A stretch of DNA of 15,539 nt from Pseudomonadota bacterium (GCA_023419055.1 JAEZYO010000464.1:1-15539); one strand, 5' to 3'; counted from the stretch's first letter, positions 7,687 through 15,476 are shown. The notes: generated by a model not told the origin, from the letters alone. Program-made: numbers and translations.

Positions 7687-10600
7687 GACCACGCTCGCCG
7701 CCGTCCGGCCGAAGGTCTCGGGCTCGTACATCTCCTCCGTCTTCGTGGGCGGCACGGCGAAGCGGCCGACGCTGGTGGCGCGCGCCAGGTAGCGGAAGTG
7801 CACCATCCCCGCGGGTAGGTCGTCGACGAAGAAGAGGGCTCGATCGTCGCGGAGCTCCCGGCGGTGCCAGACGTTCAAGTAGGCGCGCCCGTGCGCGAGC
7901 TCATCGCGCGAGCTCGGGTCACAGGACGGACAATCGGCGCTCACGCTGCCGCTCGAGCCGGGGACGTTCAGCCAGGCCGCGTTGGTTTGAAGGCTCGTGT
8001 CGACCGCCTCGAAGCCGGCCGGCAGCGGATCGTCGACCACGACGTACGACGCGGGCGACGGCGCCACGATCACGAGATCGACCACGACCAGGTCGCCGGC
8101 CTTGAAGCGCGAGATCGTGCTCTCCGGGATGGTCTCGAGCGCGGCCGTGAGCTCCGTGGGCTTCACCGGGCGCTGCGTCTTCTTGACGAAGAACCCGGCA
8201 TCCAGCGCGGTGGCAGGCGGCGTGCGGCGCGCGTACTTCAGCCGGAGCTCGTAAAAGAGCGTGCCGCTGCCGTCTTTCTCGAGCAAGAGAGCCGGCCCGC
8301 CGGCGACGAGCGCGCTCATGGGGGACGAGCTCGACTCGCTGAAGATCCCCTTGCCCTTTGCGTTCAGGGTGGCGAGCGTCTGCCCGCCGAGCAGGGCCTT
8401 GGCGGTAAAGTCGGGGCTCTCCGTCTCGCGCAGGCGCCGGTAGTCGTCGAGCGCGACGAGCGTGAACGCGGTCTCCTGCGTCGAGCGCCAGCGGCCGCGC
8501 TCTCGCGCGTCGAGCAAGCCCCGCACGAGGCGCGTCGCGAGCTCGTGCTCGGGCTTCGCGGCGAGGAGCGCCCGGAGCACGATCGCCGTCGTGCGCGTCG
8601 GCGAGTCCATGAGCGCGGCGTACTCGTCGCCGACGTTCTCCACGAATTTCGCTGAATTTCCCGAGATCCTGAGCGAATTCTCGAGCTCGCGCAGCGACGT
8701 CTCTCTCATCTCGGCCGGGCCCTTGCCGATGGCGAGCGCGTGCAGGAGGAGCGCCTGCGAGAAGATCGGGAGCTCCTTTCTCCGCTCCCAGATCTTCTCG
8801 GTGTAACCGTGGTCGGGAGCACCGAGCTCGGCGAGCACGTCCACGGCGAACGCGGCGACCGCCGGGCGCTCGTTCACGAAGTTCGCGAGCCAGCGCTTCA
8901 AGAAGTCGCGGCCGCGCTTCAAGCTCTGCTCGGGGACGGGCGCGCCGGCCTTCTGCGCCTCCTCGAGCACCCAGAGCGCGTAGGGCGTCACCCAATCCGA
9001 AGCCCAAGGAGAATCGGGCCACATCCCGAACCCACCGTCGCCGCGCTGGCGCGCGACGATCTCCGCGATGGTCTTGTCCCGCACCGTGACCGCGTTCTTC
9101 GGGAGCGCGAGATCGAACGCCCTGGCGAGGTCGGTGAGCGGACCGAGCGGCAAGAGTCGGCTCGCGAGCTGCTCCGTGCAGGCGTAGGGATACTCGATCA
9201 GGTCCTCCATACCGGCGTCGACACCCACGAGCGCGCTCGACGAGAGCGCCACGTCGACGCCCCCGACGTCGGAGCGCAACGCCGCGAGATCGCCGAGCTT
9301 TTCGCTCACACTCTGTTTCGTCTCGCCGTAGACCGCGACCGTCTCGAGCACGGCGGGCACCTGGATGCGGCGCTCGAGCGAGGCCGCGTCGCGCGCGCCG
9401 CTCGAGCTCGCGAAGAACCCGATCTTCAGCGTGCCGACCTTCGGCGCCGAGAGCTTGAAGCGCACCTCGCCCGACGCGTCCTTCCCGAGCTCGAGCGTCT
9501 GCTCGGCGGGTCCCTGGAGCTCGGCGCCGCTGACCTCGGCGCGGACGGTCACACGCCCGGGAGTGATGCCCTTGGCCGCGATCACCGCCGCCGCCTCGAG
9601 CGTGTCCCCGGCTCGCAAGAAGCGCGGCAGCGCGGGACGGATCATCAGCGGCTTGCTCGCCGTGACCCTCGCCTCCCCGAAGCCGTAGCGATCGTCCCCC
9701 GACACCGCGACCGCCATCACTCGATACGTCGTGAGGCTGTCCGGCAGCTTGAAGCGCACCTTCGCCCTGCCCTGGGCGTCGGTCACGACCTTCGGATCGA
9801 ACAGGGCCACTTGACGGAAATCCTGCCGTACCGCTCCGAAGCCACCACCGCCGCCGTCCATCCCCTTGTCGGCTCCGAGGGCCGCGAAGTCGGCGAGCGA
9901 GATCTTGGCCAGCCCCTCGCGCGTCTCGAGCGTCGCGACCGCGAGCGCCCGCGGCGCGCCGAAGACGGGGACCGGATCGGGGGTACGGTAGCCGGTGAGC
10001 ATCAGGACGCCCTCGTCCACCGCGTAGACCGTGAGCTCCGTGCGCGCAGGCTTTCCGCCGCGATCGAGCACCTGCAGATCCACCTCCGCTTCCTGACCGG
10101 GCTGCAGATCGCTGCGGACCGGCTTCACCTGCACTTGCAGGCGCCGCGCTTCGGGATCGATCGGCAGCTCGGCGTAACCGTAGCGGTACGCCGGGCCGAG
10201 CGGCTCGTTCTTGCCCGCGCCGCGCGGGACGATCAGGTGCACGCTGACGAAAGCGTTGGGAGCAAGCTCGGGCGTGACCTTGACGCTCACCGTGGGCGTC
10301 GCTCCGGTGAGCTTCACTCGCTCGACGTGGTAGACGCCGGCTCGCTCCGTCGTGACGAGCGCCTCCGCCTCCTTGAACGGCGACTTCACGAGGAACCGGG
10401 CGGTCTCCCCGACGCGATACTGCTTCTTGTTCGGGACGATCTCGAGCGCGGCTCGATCGTTGTCACCCCAGCCGAACTCGCCCGCGCCGATCCCGTAGAG
10501 GCCGATCGCGGCCTCGACCGCGCGCTTCTCCGAGTCCTCGCTCCGCGCGCGCACCAGGTAGTAGCCGGCGCGATCCGCCTTGAGCCGGCACGAGGCCGGC

Positions 10601-13317
10601 GTCTGTTGCGTGGTGAGCGAGCAGCGCGCCACCACCTCGTCCACCGTCTTCGACACGGCGTGCGAGTCGCCGTCGCCGAGGTCCTGCCGGGTGTACGTCC
10701 AGCGCCGCCGCACGAGCTCGAGCTTGACGTTCTTGCCGGCCAGACGATCACCCTTGGGGGTTACTGCGACGACCTCGGGGGCGAGCTCCTTGGGCGCTTC
10801 GAAGAAGTAGTCGTCCGGCGTCTTCACGCCCAGGTAGTAAGTGGCCGGGTGGACCAGCACGCTGCCCTGAGCCCCCTGCGCCTGGCGCGTCGGGTCCGTG
10901 ACCTCGGCGTTCAGGACCACGCGCTCGGGGAAGCGCTGGTTCGGCAGGTCGATGCGCTGCGGGAGCGCGAGCTTGCCCTGAGCGTCGAGGGCGGCCTCTC
11001 CGTCGCGCAAGTTCCCCGCCCCGAGCGCCGCCTCGTTCAGGTCGACGTAGTAGACGCTCGCGTCCGTCACGAAGCCTTCGTGCCGCGGGACCACGAAGGA
11101 CGCGGGCTCCCGCGCGAAGTTGTAGATCACCTTGGCGCCGCCCATGGGCGCGCCGTAGAGGTAGTCGCCGCGCACGACGAAGCCTGGATCGGCTCCCCGG
11201 AAGACCTCGCGCTCTCGCGTCTCGACCGCGACCTTGAACTCGGCCGGCCGATACTCGGCGACGTCGAAGTACGCCGAGAGCTCGCCGCTCTTGTCCGCGG
11301 TGCGCGCGACCAGGTGGCAGGTCCCGAGATCCACCGTGGCCGGCAGCTTGACCTTGGCCGAGAAGGTCCCGAACTCGCCGACGCTGACCCGCTGCTTGCC
11401 GATCTCCTCGCCGTTCGGCGCGCTCAAGACGACCTCGTAGGCGCGCCCCTTCGGCGTAGAGTTTCCCGTCGTCGTCTCGTCGCGCACGATACCCTTGAAC
11501 TTTACCTCGTCGCCCGGCCGGTACACGCCGCGCTCCGTGAAGAGGAGGCCGTAGGTGTCGAGACGCCCCGAGAGGTCGACGTTCACCGGAACGCGCCAGG
11601 GCGAGAGGTGATCGCTCACCCGCTCGAAGGTGTAGTCCGTCCCCTTGCGCGCCACGATCAGCGCGTGCTGATCGTAGTCCTCGAACTCGGGCACGAAGTC
11701 CGTCGCCGGGACGTTGACCAGACCACGGGAGTCCGCGCGATAGCTCTTCGTGGGACCGTTCGGGAGCGAGACCGAGACCTCGGCGTCCGGCACGGAACGC
11801 CCGGTCTCGAGGCTCGTCACCCAGAGCAGGGACCCGAAGCGCGAGAGCTTGCCGGTGATCGCGAGGTCGCTCACCTTGACGAGCTGGCTGTAAACGCGCT
11901 GATCGCGCTCGCGCGGCTGCTTGTAGCTCGCCGCGATCCCGAGAACGCCGCGCCCGCCGTCGAGCAGCGCGGCGGGGTCGATCTCGCGACGCCCCACCTG
12001 GTTCTTGCCCACGCTCGAGGTCACGCGCTCGCGTGAGGAGCCCTTGATGCGCGAGAGCTCGTTCAGGAACGTGCCTCCCGCCTCGAAGGCGATGTCTCGT
12101 AGCCGCTCCGGCGTCACGCGCGCCTGTACGAGATCGAAGTTCGGCACGTTCAAGTAGCCGACGGGGATGGGCCTGGTGCGGCTCGCCTGGAGCGCCTCTC
12201 CCTCGATGCCGATGGCGAGCGCCGCGGGCCTGTCACCGAAGCGCAGCGTCTTGTTGAAGCCGCGCGTCAGAGACTGTCCGTGCCGATCTCGGAGCGCAGG
12301 GTCGAGGCGGACGACGTAGCTCGTCGCGGGTTTGAAAGAGGCATTGATCGAGTAGTACGACGAAAGGCCGTCGTCCTCTTGCCACTCGGGCCAGCGGACC
12401 GCGACCTCGGGCGTGATCGAGAGCGCCTTCTTGAGCTCGCCGAACTTCACCTCGTTGTTGAATTCGAGCATCAACGAGGACCCCGGCAGGCAGCCCCCGA
12501 GCTCCGCGTCGTCGTAACAGGTGAGGTTCGACACCGCGAGCGGGTCGTAGGTGCGAACGCTCAAGATCTGCACCTCGCCCGCGGGCAACTTGCCCTCGAG
12601 CCCGGAAAACTTCTCGTCGATCACGAACCGAAAGGAGCTCGCGAGCGCAAGCGGCGCCTTGGGGCTCACCTGAACGCGCTTCGGCTCCTTCGGATCGAGG
12701 CGCGCGGCCGCGAAAGCGAGCGGCTTCGCCGCCTTCGCTCCGACGAGCTCGAGCTTTCCGTGGCGCTCGAGCTCGACGGGGTCGACCGCCTGATTGAAGA
12801 AGAGCTCGAACTTCGTGGTCGGGACCAGCCCTTCGCTGCCGTTGCCCGGCTCGCTCTGCACGAGCTTCGGTCGCGGTGTGCGAAACGAGAAGCGGTACGC
12901 CTCTCCGAGCTTTGCTCCGTCGAGCGCCGTGAGCGTCCCCGGGACCTCCACCGTGTACTCGGTCGCGTTCGGGAGCTTGGTCGAGTCTGGAATGAAGCGC
13001 AGCGCTCGCCCGCCTACCCACGTCCACTTGCCCGCAATCGCGGGCGTGATGCCGATGGGCGGCGGTGGGGCATCGATCTCGAGCGCCCTGAGCGCGCGGC
13101 TGAAGACGACGCTGATCTCGGAAGTGGCCGGAGCGTCTTCCCGGGGACCCGCGAACACCACACGAAACGCCCCCTCGTCCGCGCGGGCTCCGCGTTCCTG
13201 GCCCGGAGAAAGCGTCCCCCCGGGAGCCGGCGCCTGACCGCTTCGAACGCAGGCGGCAGCAGCACCCAACGCGAGCAACCATACGAGTCGGGTTCGTCTC
13301 GTGGACTTCTGAATCAA
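7675..13317 (-). CDS. Bacterial alpha-2-macroglobulin family protein (YfhM-like, thioester-containing protease trap)
   Basis: I chose the TTG at 13315-13317 (1880 aa). It has GGAGG five bases upstream and places a basic, hydrophobic export signal at the N terminus (IQKSTRRTRLVWLLALGAAAAC). A GTG at 13374 would add 19 residues, but it has no ribosome-binding site and buries the signal. C23 may be lipidated, though the box AAAC is weak. Order of domains: Ig-like/MG1 domains (about 50-330), MG2 with ERGVYRPGDEV near 590-605, the bait-region domain (about 955-1160, ending in a Gly5 stretch), the A2M domain (about 1150-1250), the thioester domain with C1380-T-E-Q in YACTEQLASR, and a C-terminal domain ending with the conserved-looking SVGRFAVPPTKTEEMYEPE. 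In this family a protease cleaves the bait and the exposed thioester captures it, protecting the envelope. Several Cys pairs fit an exported protein. PBP1C follows in the same operon, as in many bacteria. E. coli YfhM is shorter (about 1650 aa). Confidence 0.95.
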   Translation of the reverse strand: MIQKSTRRTRLVWLLALGAAAACVRSGQAPAPGGTLSPGQERGARADEGAFRVVFAGPREDAPATSEISVVFSRALRALEIDAPPPPIGITPAIAGKWTWVGGRALRFIPDSTKLPNATEYTVEVPGTLTALDGAKLGEAYRFSFRTPRPKLVQSEPGNGSEGLVPTTKFELFFNQAVDPVELERHGKLELVGAKAAKPLAFAAARLDPKEPKRVQVSPKAPLALASSFRFVIDEKFSGLEGKLPAGEVQILSVRTYDPLAVSNLTCYDDAELGGCLPGSSLMLEFNNEVKFGELKKALSITPEVAVRWPEWQEDDGLSSYYSINASFKPATSYVVRLDPALRDRHGQSLTRGFNKTLRFGDRPAALAIGIEGEALQASRTRPIPVGYLNVPNFDLVQARVTPERLRDIAFEAGGTFLNELSRIKGSSRERVTSSVGKNQVGRREIDPAALLDGGRGVLGIAASYKQPRERDQRVYSQLVKVSDLAITGKLSRFGSLLWVTSLETGRSVPDAEVSVSLPNGPTKSYRADSRGLVNVPATDFVPEFEDYDQHALIVARKGTDYTFERVSDHLSPWRVPVNVDLSGRLDTYGLLFTERGVYRPGDEVKFKGIVRDETTTGNSTPKGRAYEVVLSAPNGEEIGKQRVSVGEFGTFSAKVKLPATVDLGTCHLVARTADKSGELSAYFDVAEYRPAEFKVAVETREREVFRGADPGFVVRGDYLYGAPMGGAKVIYNFAREPASFVVPRHEGFVTDASVYYVDLNEAALGAGNLRDGEAALDAQGKLALPQRIDLPNQRFPERVVLNAEVTDPTRQAQGAQGSVLVHPATYYLGVKTPDDYFFEAPKELAPEVVAVTPKGDRLAGKNVKLELVRRRWTYTRQDLGDGDSHAVSKTVDEVVARCSLTTQQTPASCRLKADRAGYYLVRARSEDSEKRAVEAAIGLYGIGAGEFGWGDNDRAALEIVPNKKQYRVGETARFLVKSPFKEAEALVTTERAGVYHVERVKLTGATPTVSVKVTPELAPNAFVSVHLIVPRGAGKNEPLGPAYRYGYAELPIDPEARRLQVQVKPVRSDLQPGQEAEVDLQVLDRGGKPARTELTVYAVDEGVLMLTGYRTPDPVPVFGAPRALAVATLETREGLAKISLADFAALGADKGMDGGGGGFGAVRQDFRQVALFDPKVVTDAQGRAKVRFKLPDSLTTYRVMAVAVSGDDRYGFGEARVTASKPLMIRPALPRFLRAGDTLEAAAVIAAKGITPGRVTVRAEVSGAELQGPAEQTLELGKDASGEVRFKLSAPKVGTLKIGFFASSSGARDAASLERRIQVPAVLETVAVYGETKQSVSEKLGDLAALRSDVGGVDVALSSSALVGVDAGMEDLIEYPYACTEQLASRLLPLGPLTDLARAFDLALPKNAVTVRDKTIAEIVARQRGDGGFGMWPDSPWASDWVTPYALWVLEEAQKAGAPVPEQSLKRGRDFLKRWLANFVNERPAVAAFAVDVLAELGAPDHGYTEKIWERRKELPIFSQALLLHALAIGKGPAEMRETSLRELENSLRISGNSAKFVENVGDEYAALMDSPTRTTAIVLRALLAAKPEHELATRLVRGLLDARERGRWRSTQETAFTLVALDDYRRLRETESPDFTAKALLGGQTLATLNAKGKGIFSESSSSPMSALVAGGPALLLEKDGSGTLFYELRLKYARRTPPATALDAGFFVKKTQRPVKPTELTAALETIPESTISRFKAGDLVVVDLVIVAPSPASYVVVDDPLPAGFEAVDTSLQTNAAWLNVPGSSGSVSADCPSCDPSSRDELAHGRAYLNVWHRRELRDDRALFFVDDLPAGMVHFRYLARATSVGRFAVPPTKTEEMYEPETFGRTAASVVEVQ
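8644..8680. repeat. AT-richer imperfect inverted repeat inside the macroglobulin gene
   Basis: GAATTTCGCT (8644-8653) and AGCGAATTC (8672-8680) are inverted copies differing by one T, separated by 18 bases. A third GAATTTC lies between them. The patch encodes part of the thioester domain (ENSLRISGNSAKF) with AAT/AAA/ATT-type codons unlike its GC-rich surroundings. It may be chance or a local hairpin in the mRNA. Confidence 0.3.
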
Positions 13318-13337
13318 GGAGGCCTCCGGCGCCGGAG
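13318..13337. repeat. Two overlapping perfect palindromes covering the macroglobulin ribosome-binding site
   Basis: GGAGGCCTCC (13318-13327, 10 bases) and CTCCGGCGCCGGAG (13324-13337, 14 bases) are each perfectly self-complementary and share four bases. On the minus strand the GGAGG at 13327-13323 is the predicted ribosome-binding site of the TTG start, spaced five bases from it. That GGAGG can pair with CTCC upstream or CCTCC downstream, so it could be hidden in an mRNA hairpin. Short palindromes are common in such GC-rich DNA, so function is only a possibility. Confidence 0.5.
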
Positions 13338-13384
13338 TCAGCAACGGGCGTGCCCGGGCTGCAATCACCGCCACCGAGCGCGAA

Positions 13385-13414
13385 ATTCCAGGCGCTACCG
13401 GTGGTTACCGTCGA
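13385..13414 (-). promoter_or_regulatory. Weak sigma-70-like promoter candidate for the macroglobulin-pbpC operon
   Basis: On the minus strand TCGACG (13414-13409, 4 of 6 to TTGACA) and TGGAAT (13390-13385, 4 of 6 to TATAAT) are separated by 18 bases. This would give a leader of about 60 bases before the TTG start. The match is modest and the spacing slightly long, so this is only the best candidate in the stretch, not a firm call. Confidence 0.2.
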
Positions 13415-13520
13415 GGACGGCCGCGGGGCTCGTGGTTCGCCGGACACGCGCTGGTTCCACTCTGAACACGCCGCCGTCCGCCCACCGGACTGTGGGCCTG
13501 CGCGTGGTAGGGAAAGAGCA

Positions 13521-14162
13521 GTGCACTCTCGCCTGCCGCTCGCCTTGCTCGCCCTCACGCTGTACGCGAGCCCTGCGACCGCGGAAGAAGCCGCAGCGAG
13601 CTCGACCCGAACGCTCGCGGCCGCTCGCACGGAGCGCGCACGCGCGCTCGCGGTTCGGGGTGACACGGCGCAGGCCCTCGGCGCCTACGCGGAAGCGCTG
13701 AAGCTGGACGAGACCTATGGCCCCGCCTGGCTCGGGTTCGGCGAGCTGCGCGAGCTCTTCGGCGACTCGAAAGAGGCAGAGCTCGCCTACACGCGGGCGC
13801 TCGACTTTCCCGACACTCGCGCGCGAGCGTTCGAGGCGCGCTCACGCCTCTTCGACCGAACCGGCCGCGCCGACGAAGCGCTCCGAGATCTCGCCGCCGC
13901 CTGCGAGCTCGAGGCCACTCCGGCGCGCCTGCGGGAGCTCGGTCGCCGCTTCGCCGCTCGGCGCGCCTGGCCCGCCGCGCTGGCTACCGCGCGCCGACTG
14001 CTCACGTTGCTCGACCCGGGATCGTCCGAAGCACGCTCGGTGGCGATAGAGGTCCAAGCCTTGTCTCGGCTCTCCGCAGAGACGGATCCCGTGCGACTCG
14101 GAAGCAGCGGAAGGGGCTGGATCCGACGCGCGCTCGCCCGCGCGGGCAGCCGCAAGCGCTAG
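13521..14162 (+). CDS. Small exported TPR-repeat protein
   Basis: The GTG at 13521 is chosen because AGGGA lies seven bases upstream and because it puts a typical signal peptide at the N terminus: MHSRLPLALLALTLYASPATA, with probable cleavage before EEAAAS. The product is 213 aa. Four TPR-like helical hairpins follow, roughly at residues 33-66 (ARALAVRGDTAQALGAYAEA), 67-100 (LGFGELRELFGDSKEAELAY), 101-134 (LFDRTGRADEALRDLAAACE) and 135-170. A short basic tail (GWIRRALARAGSRKR) ends it. The mature protein should be periplasmic and is best viewed as a protein-protein adaptor; no enzyme motif is present. It is divergent from the macroglobulin-pbpC operon and convergent with the Asp-box gene, with only 9 bases between their stops. 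The specific family is not recognised, and a role with either neighbour is inference. Confidence 0.82.
   Translation: MHSRLPLALLALTLYASPATAEEAAASSTRTLAAARTERARALAVRGDTAQALGAYAEALKLDETYGPAWLGFGELRELFGDSKEAELAYTRALDFPDTRARAFEARSRLFDRTGRADEALRDLAAACELEATPARLRELGRRFAARRAWPAALATARRLLTLLDPGSSEARSVAIEVQALSRLSAETDPVRLGSSGRGWIRRALARAGSRKR
14132..14150. repeat. GC-rich stem-loop-like palindrome at the 3' end of the small TPR gene
   Basis: A perfect 12-base palindrome GCCCGCGCGGGC (14136-14147) is flanked by GCT and AGC, giving a possible nine-pair stem with one bulge. It lies just before the TAG at 14160-14162 and could slow polymerase between the two convergent genes. There is no T-run, so it is not called an intrinsic terminator. 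Confidence 0.25.
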
Positions 14163-14171
14163 GACCTCACT

Positions 14172-15476
14172 CTACGGCGCGCGGAAGCTCGCGCCCTGGT
14201 CGTCGGACACGAGGAGGCCGTAACTCTGACCGCTCCGCTGCGCGGCGCCGTGGAGCACGAGCCGCTTACCGAGCGCGAGCAGCCGCGTGGGGGCTCGCAC
14301 GTCGGCGCCGTAGTTTCCGTATTCCTCGTCGTCGAAGGCCACGGTGAGCGGCGTCCAGGACTGCCCGCGATCGCGCGACGAGCTCACCCGCACGAGCTTG
14401 CCCATCCCGAACGCTATCACCGTCACGTTCGAGACTCGGGCAACGTCCGTGGCGTAGTCGAGCAGATCCGGCATGCCCGGCAGGTTCGGCCCCGCCATCT
14501 TCGTGCAGCTGCGCTCGTACTCGCAGAAATAGAGGAACGGCACGCGCTCCTTCGGCGAGCGCGCCAAGACCACGAGGCCGCCCGCGTCACAGGCCGACGC
14601 GACGACGCTGTACGTCGCGGGCATGAGCGGGGTCACGGCGGGATCACGCCCGATGGCGATGGAGCTGACCGTGGTGAACGAACCGTCCTGGCTCGACCCG
14701 AACCCGAAGCCACGCCCGTCGGAGTCGATCGCACACCGATCGCTGATCGAGTCGACGACGCTCGTCGGCCACGCCTTGAAGGTCACTCCGCCGTCGGTGC
14801 TGCGATAGGCACCGACGCGTTCACCGCGCCCCTGCGCGAGCACCCAAGCGTTGCGATCCGCGCGCACCGAGCGGTACGCAGAGCGCGACCCCGGCAGCCC
14901 CTTCCCGATCGCAGGGCGCGACGGAGCGATGGGGTGGACCGCCTCCTTGGCGTCGAGCGACGTTTGAACGAGCTTGGTGTAACCGTCCCGAACGAAGGGC
15001 CACGCGAGCTTGGCGCGCTCGATCACGGGCTCGGGGCCGACGTGAAGCGAGGCGAGGTCGACGGGCGGCTCCCCCGAGCGCGTCTTCGTGCCGTACTCTT
15101 CGAAATCGGCGGCCTTTCGAGCGTGCGCGCGCTCGATGTCCGCTGACCCGGTCAGCTTGTACGCGAGCTTCGCGCAGCGCGAAAACGGTGTCTCTTGCGG
15201 CCCGGCCGAGACCAGACGCCGCCGCACCAGGCGCTCGAAATCGTGAACCCCCGAGCTTCTCACCAAGCCGGGACCGGTCGGTCCTGCCATGCAGGCCGCG
15301 TAATCAGCGAGACCGGACGCGAGCGTGTGCACCTCCCACGCGGCTACGGCGCGCGGGTAGAGCCAAAGCGAGATGCCCCCGACGAACGCCAAGAACACGA
15401 GCGTGCGCAGGCGAATCGGGGGCTTCGACCACTCGGCGCCATCCGCGTTCGCGGACGTCGCGGAAGCAAGGGGCAT
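14172..15476 (-). CDS. Membrane-anchored Asp-box (BNR-like) beta-propeller protein
   Basis: This is a 434-aa protein. A hydrophobic helix at residues 26-46 (LVFLAFVGGISLWLYPRAVA) follows a basic IRLR, predicting a signal anchor with the bulk outside the inner membrane. Residues 55-200 are helical or mixed with no recognised domain. Residues 200-434 show Asp-box repeats (S-x-D-x-G-x-x-W/F): STDGGVTF (226-233), SRDRGQSW (367-374) and SDDQGASF (424-431), plus a degenerate SSQDGSF near 261. These mark blade turns in sialidase-like and YCF48-like propellers. The sialidase catalytic set (RIP motif, Tyr/Glu pair) is not evident, so an enzyme activity is not claimed. Six Cys (62, 101, 248, 296, 318, 324) suit an oxidising compartment. 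The ATG at 15476 is preceded by only a weak, very close GGTAGG, so translation may be leaderless. The gene is convergent with the exported TPR gene. Its partner and substrate are unknown. Confidence 0.85.
   Translation of the reverse strand: MPLASATSANADGAEWSKPPIRLRTLVFLAFVGGISLWLYPRAVAAWEVHTLASGLADYAACMAGPTGPGLVRSSGVHDFERLVRRRLVSAGPQETPFSRCAKLAYKLTGSADIERAHARKAADFEEYGTKTRSGEPPVDLASLHVGPEPVIERAKLAWPFVRDGYTKLVQTSLDAKEAVHPIAPSRPAIGKGLPGSRSAYRSVRADRNAWVLAQGRGERVGAYRSTDGGVTFKAWPTSVVDSISDRCAIDSDGRGFGFGSSQDGSFTTVSSIAIGRDPAVTPLMPATYSVVASACDAGGLVVLARSPKERVPFLYFCEYERSCTKMAGPNLPGMPDLLDYATDVARVSNVTVIAFGMGKLVRVSSSRDRGQSWTPLTVAFDDEEYGNYGADVRAPTRLLALGKRLVLHGAAQRSGQSYGLLVSDDQGASFRAP

Larger units (their letters stand above)
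13318..13520. other. Divergent intergenic region between the macroglobulin operon and the small TPR gene
   Basis: About 200 bases separate the TTG start (leftward) and the GTG start (rightward). Besides the two palindromes at its left edge it holds the inverted pair CGGGC-GT-GCCCG (13345-13356) and an interrupted CGGT/ACCG (near 13399-13410). A ribosome-binding site AGGGA (13509-13513) precedes the GTG at 13521. I see no strong promoter for the rightward gene. Both adjacent frames can be extended into this region with GTG starts at 13374 (-) and 13350 (+), but both lack ribosome-binding sites and would place extra residues before clear signal peptides. Confidence 0.6.

Noticed and set aside
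5393..7792. A frame of about 800 codons on the plus strand opposite pbpC
   Set aside because: It is a shadow of the GC-rich pbpC gene; all catalytic motifs are on the minus strand and it has no signal or domain of its own.
8740..12036. A frame of about 1100 codons on the plus strand opposite the macroglobulin gene
   Set aside because: Composition is Arg/His/Leu/Glu-rich and shows no family motif, while the minus strand carries the CTEQ thioester and other hallmarks.
13360..13373. A sigma-54-like sequence on the minus strand, TGGCGGTGATTGCA
   Set aside because: The GG to GC distance is two bases shorter than the strict -24/-12 spacing, so it should not work as such a promoter.
13318..13374. 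A 19-codon N-terminal extension of the macroglobulin from a GTG at 13374
   Set aside because: No ribosome-binding site precedes the GTG, and the extension (AVIAARARPLLTPAPEAS) would push the export signal inward. The TTG with GGAGG fits better, but this is not certain.
13350..13520. A 57-codon N-terminal extension of the small TPR protein from a GTG at 13350
   Set aside because: The added residues have no hydrophobic or domain features and precede a clear signal peptide. The GTG at 13521 has a ribosome-binding site.
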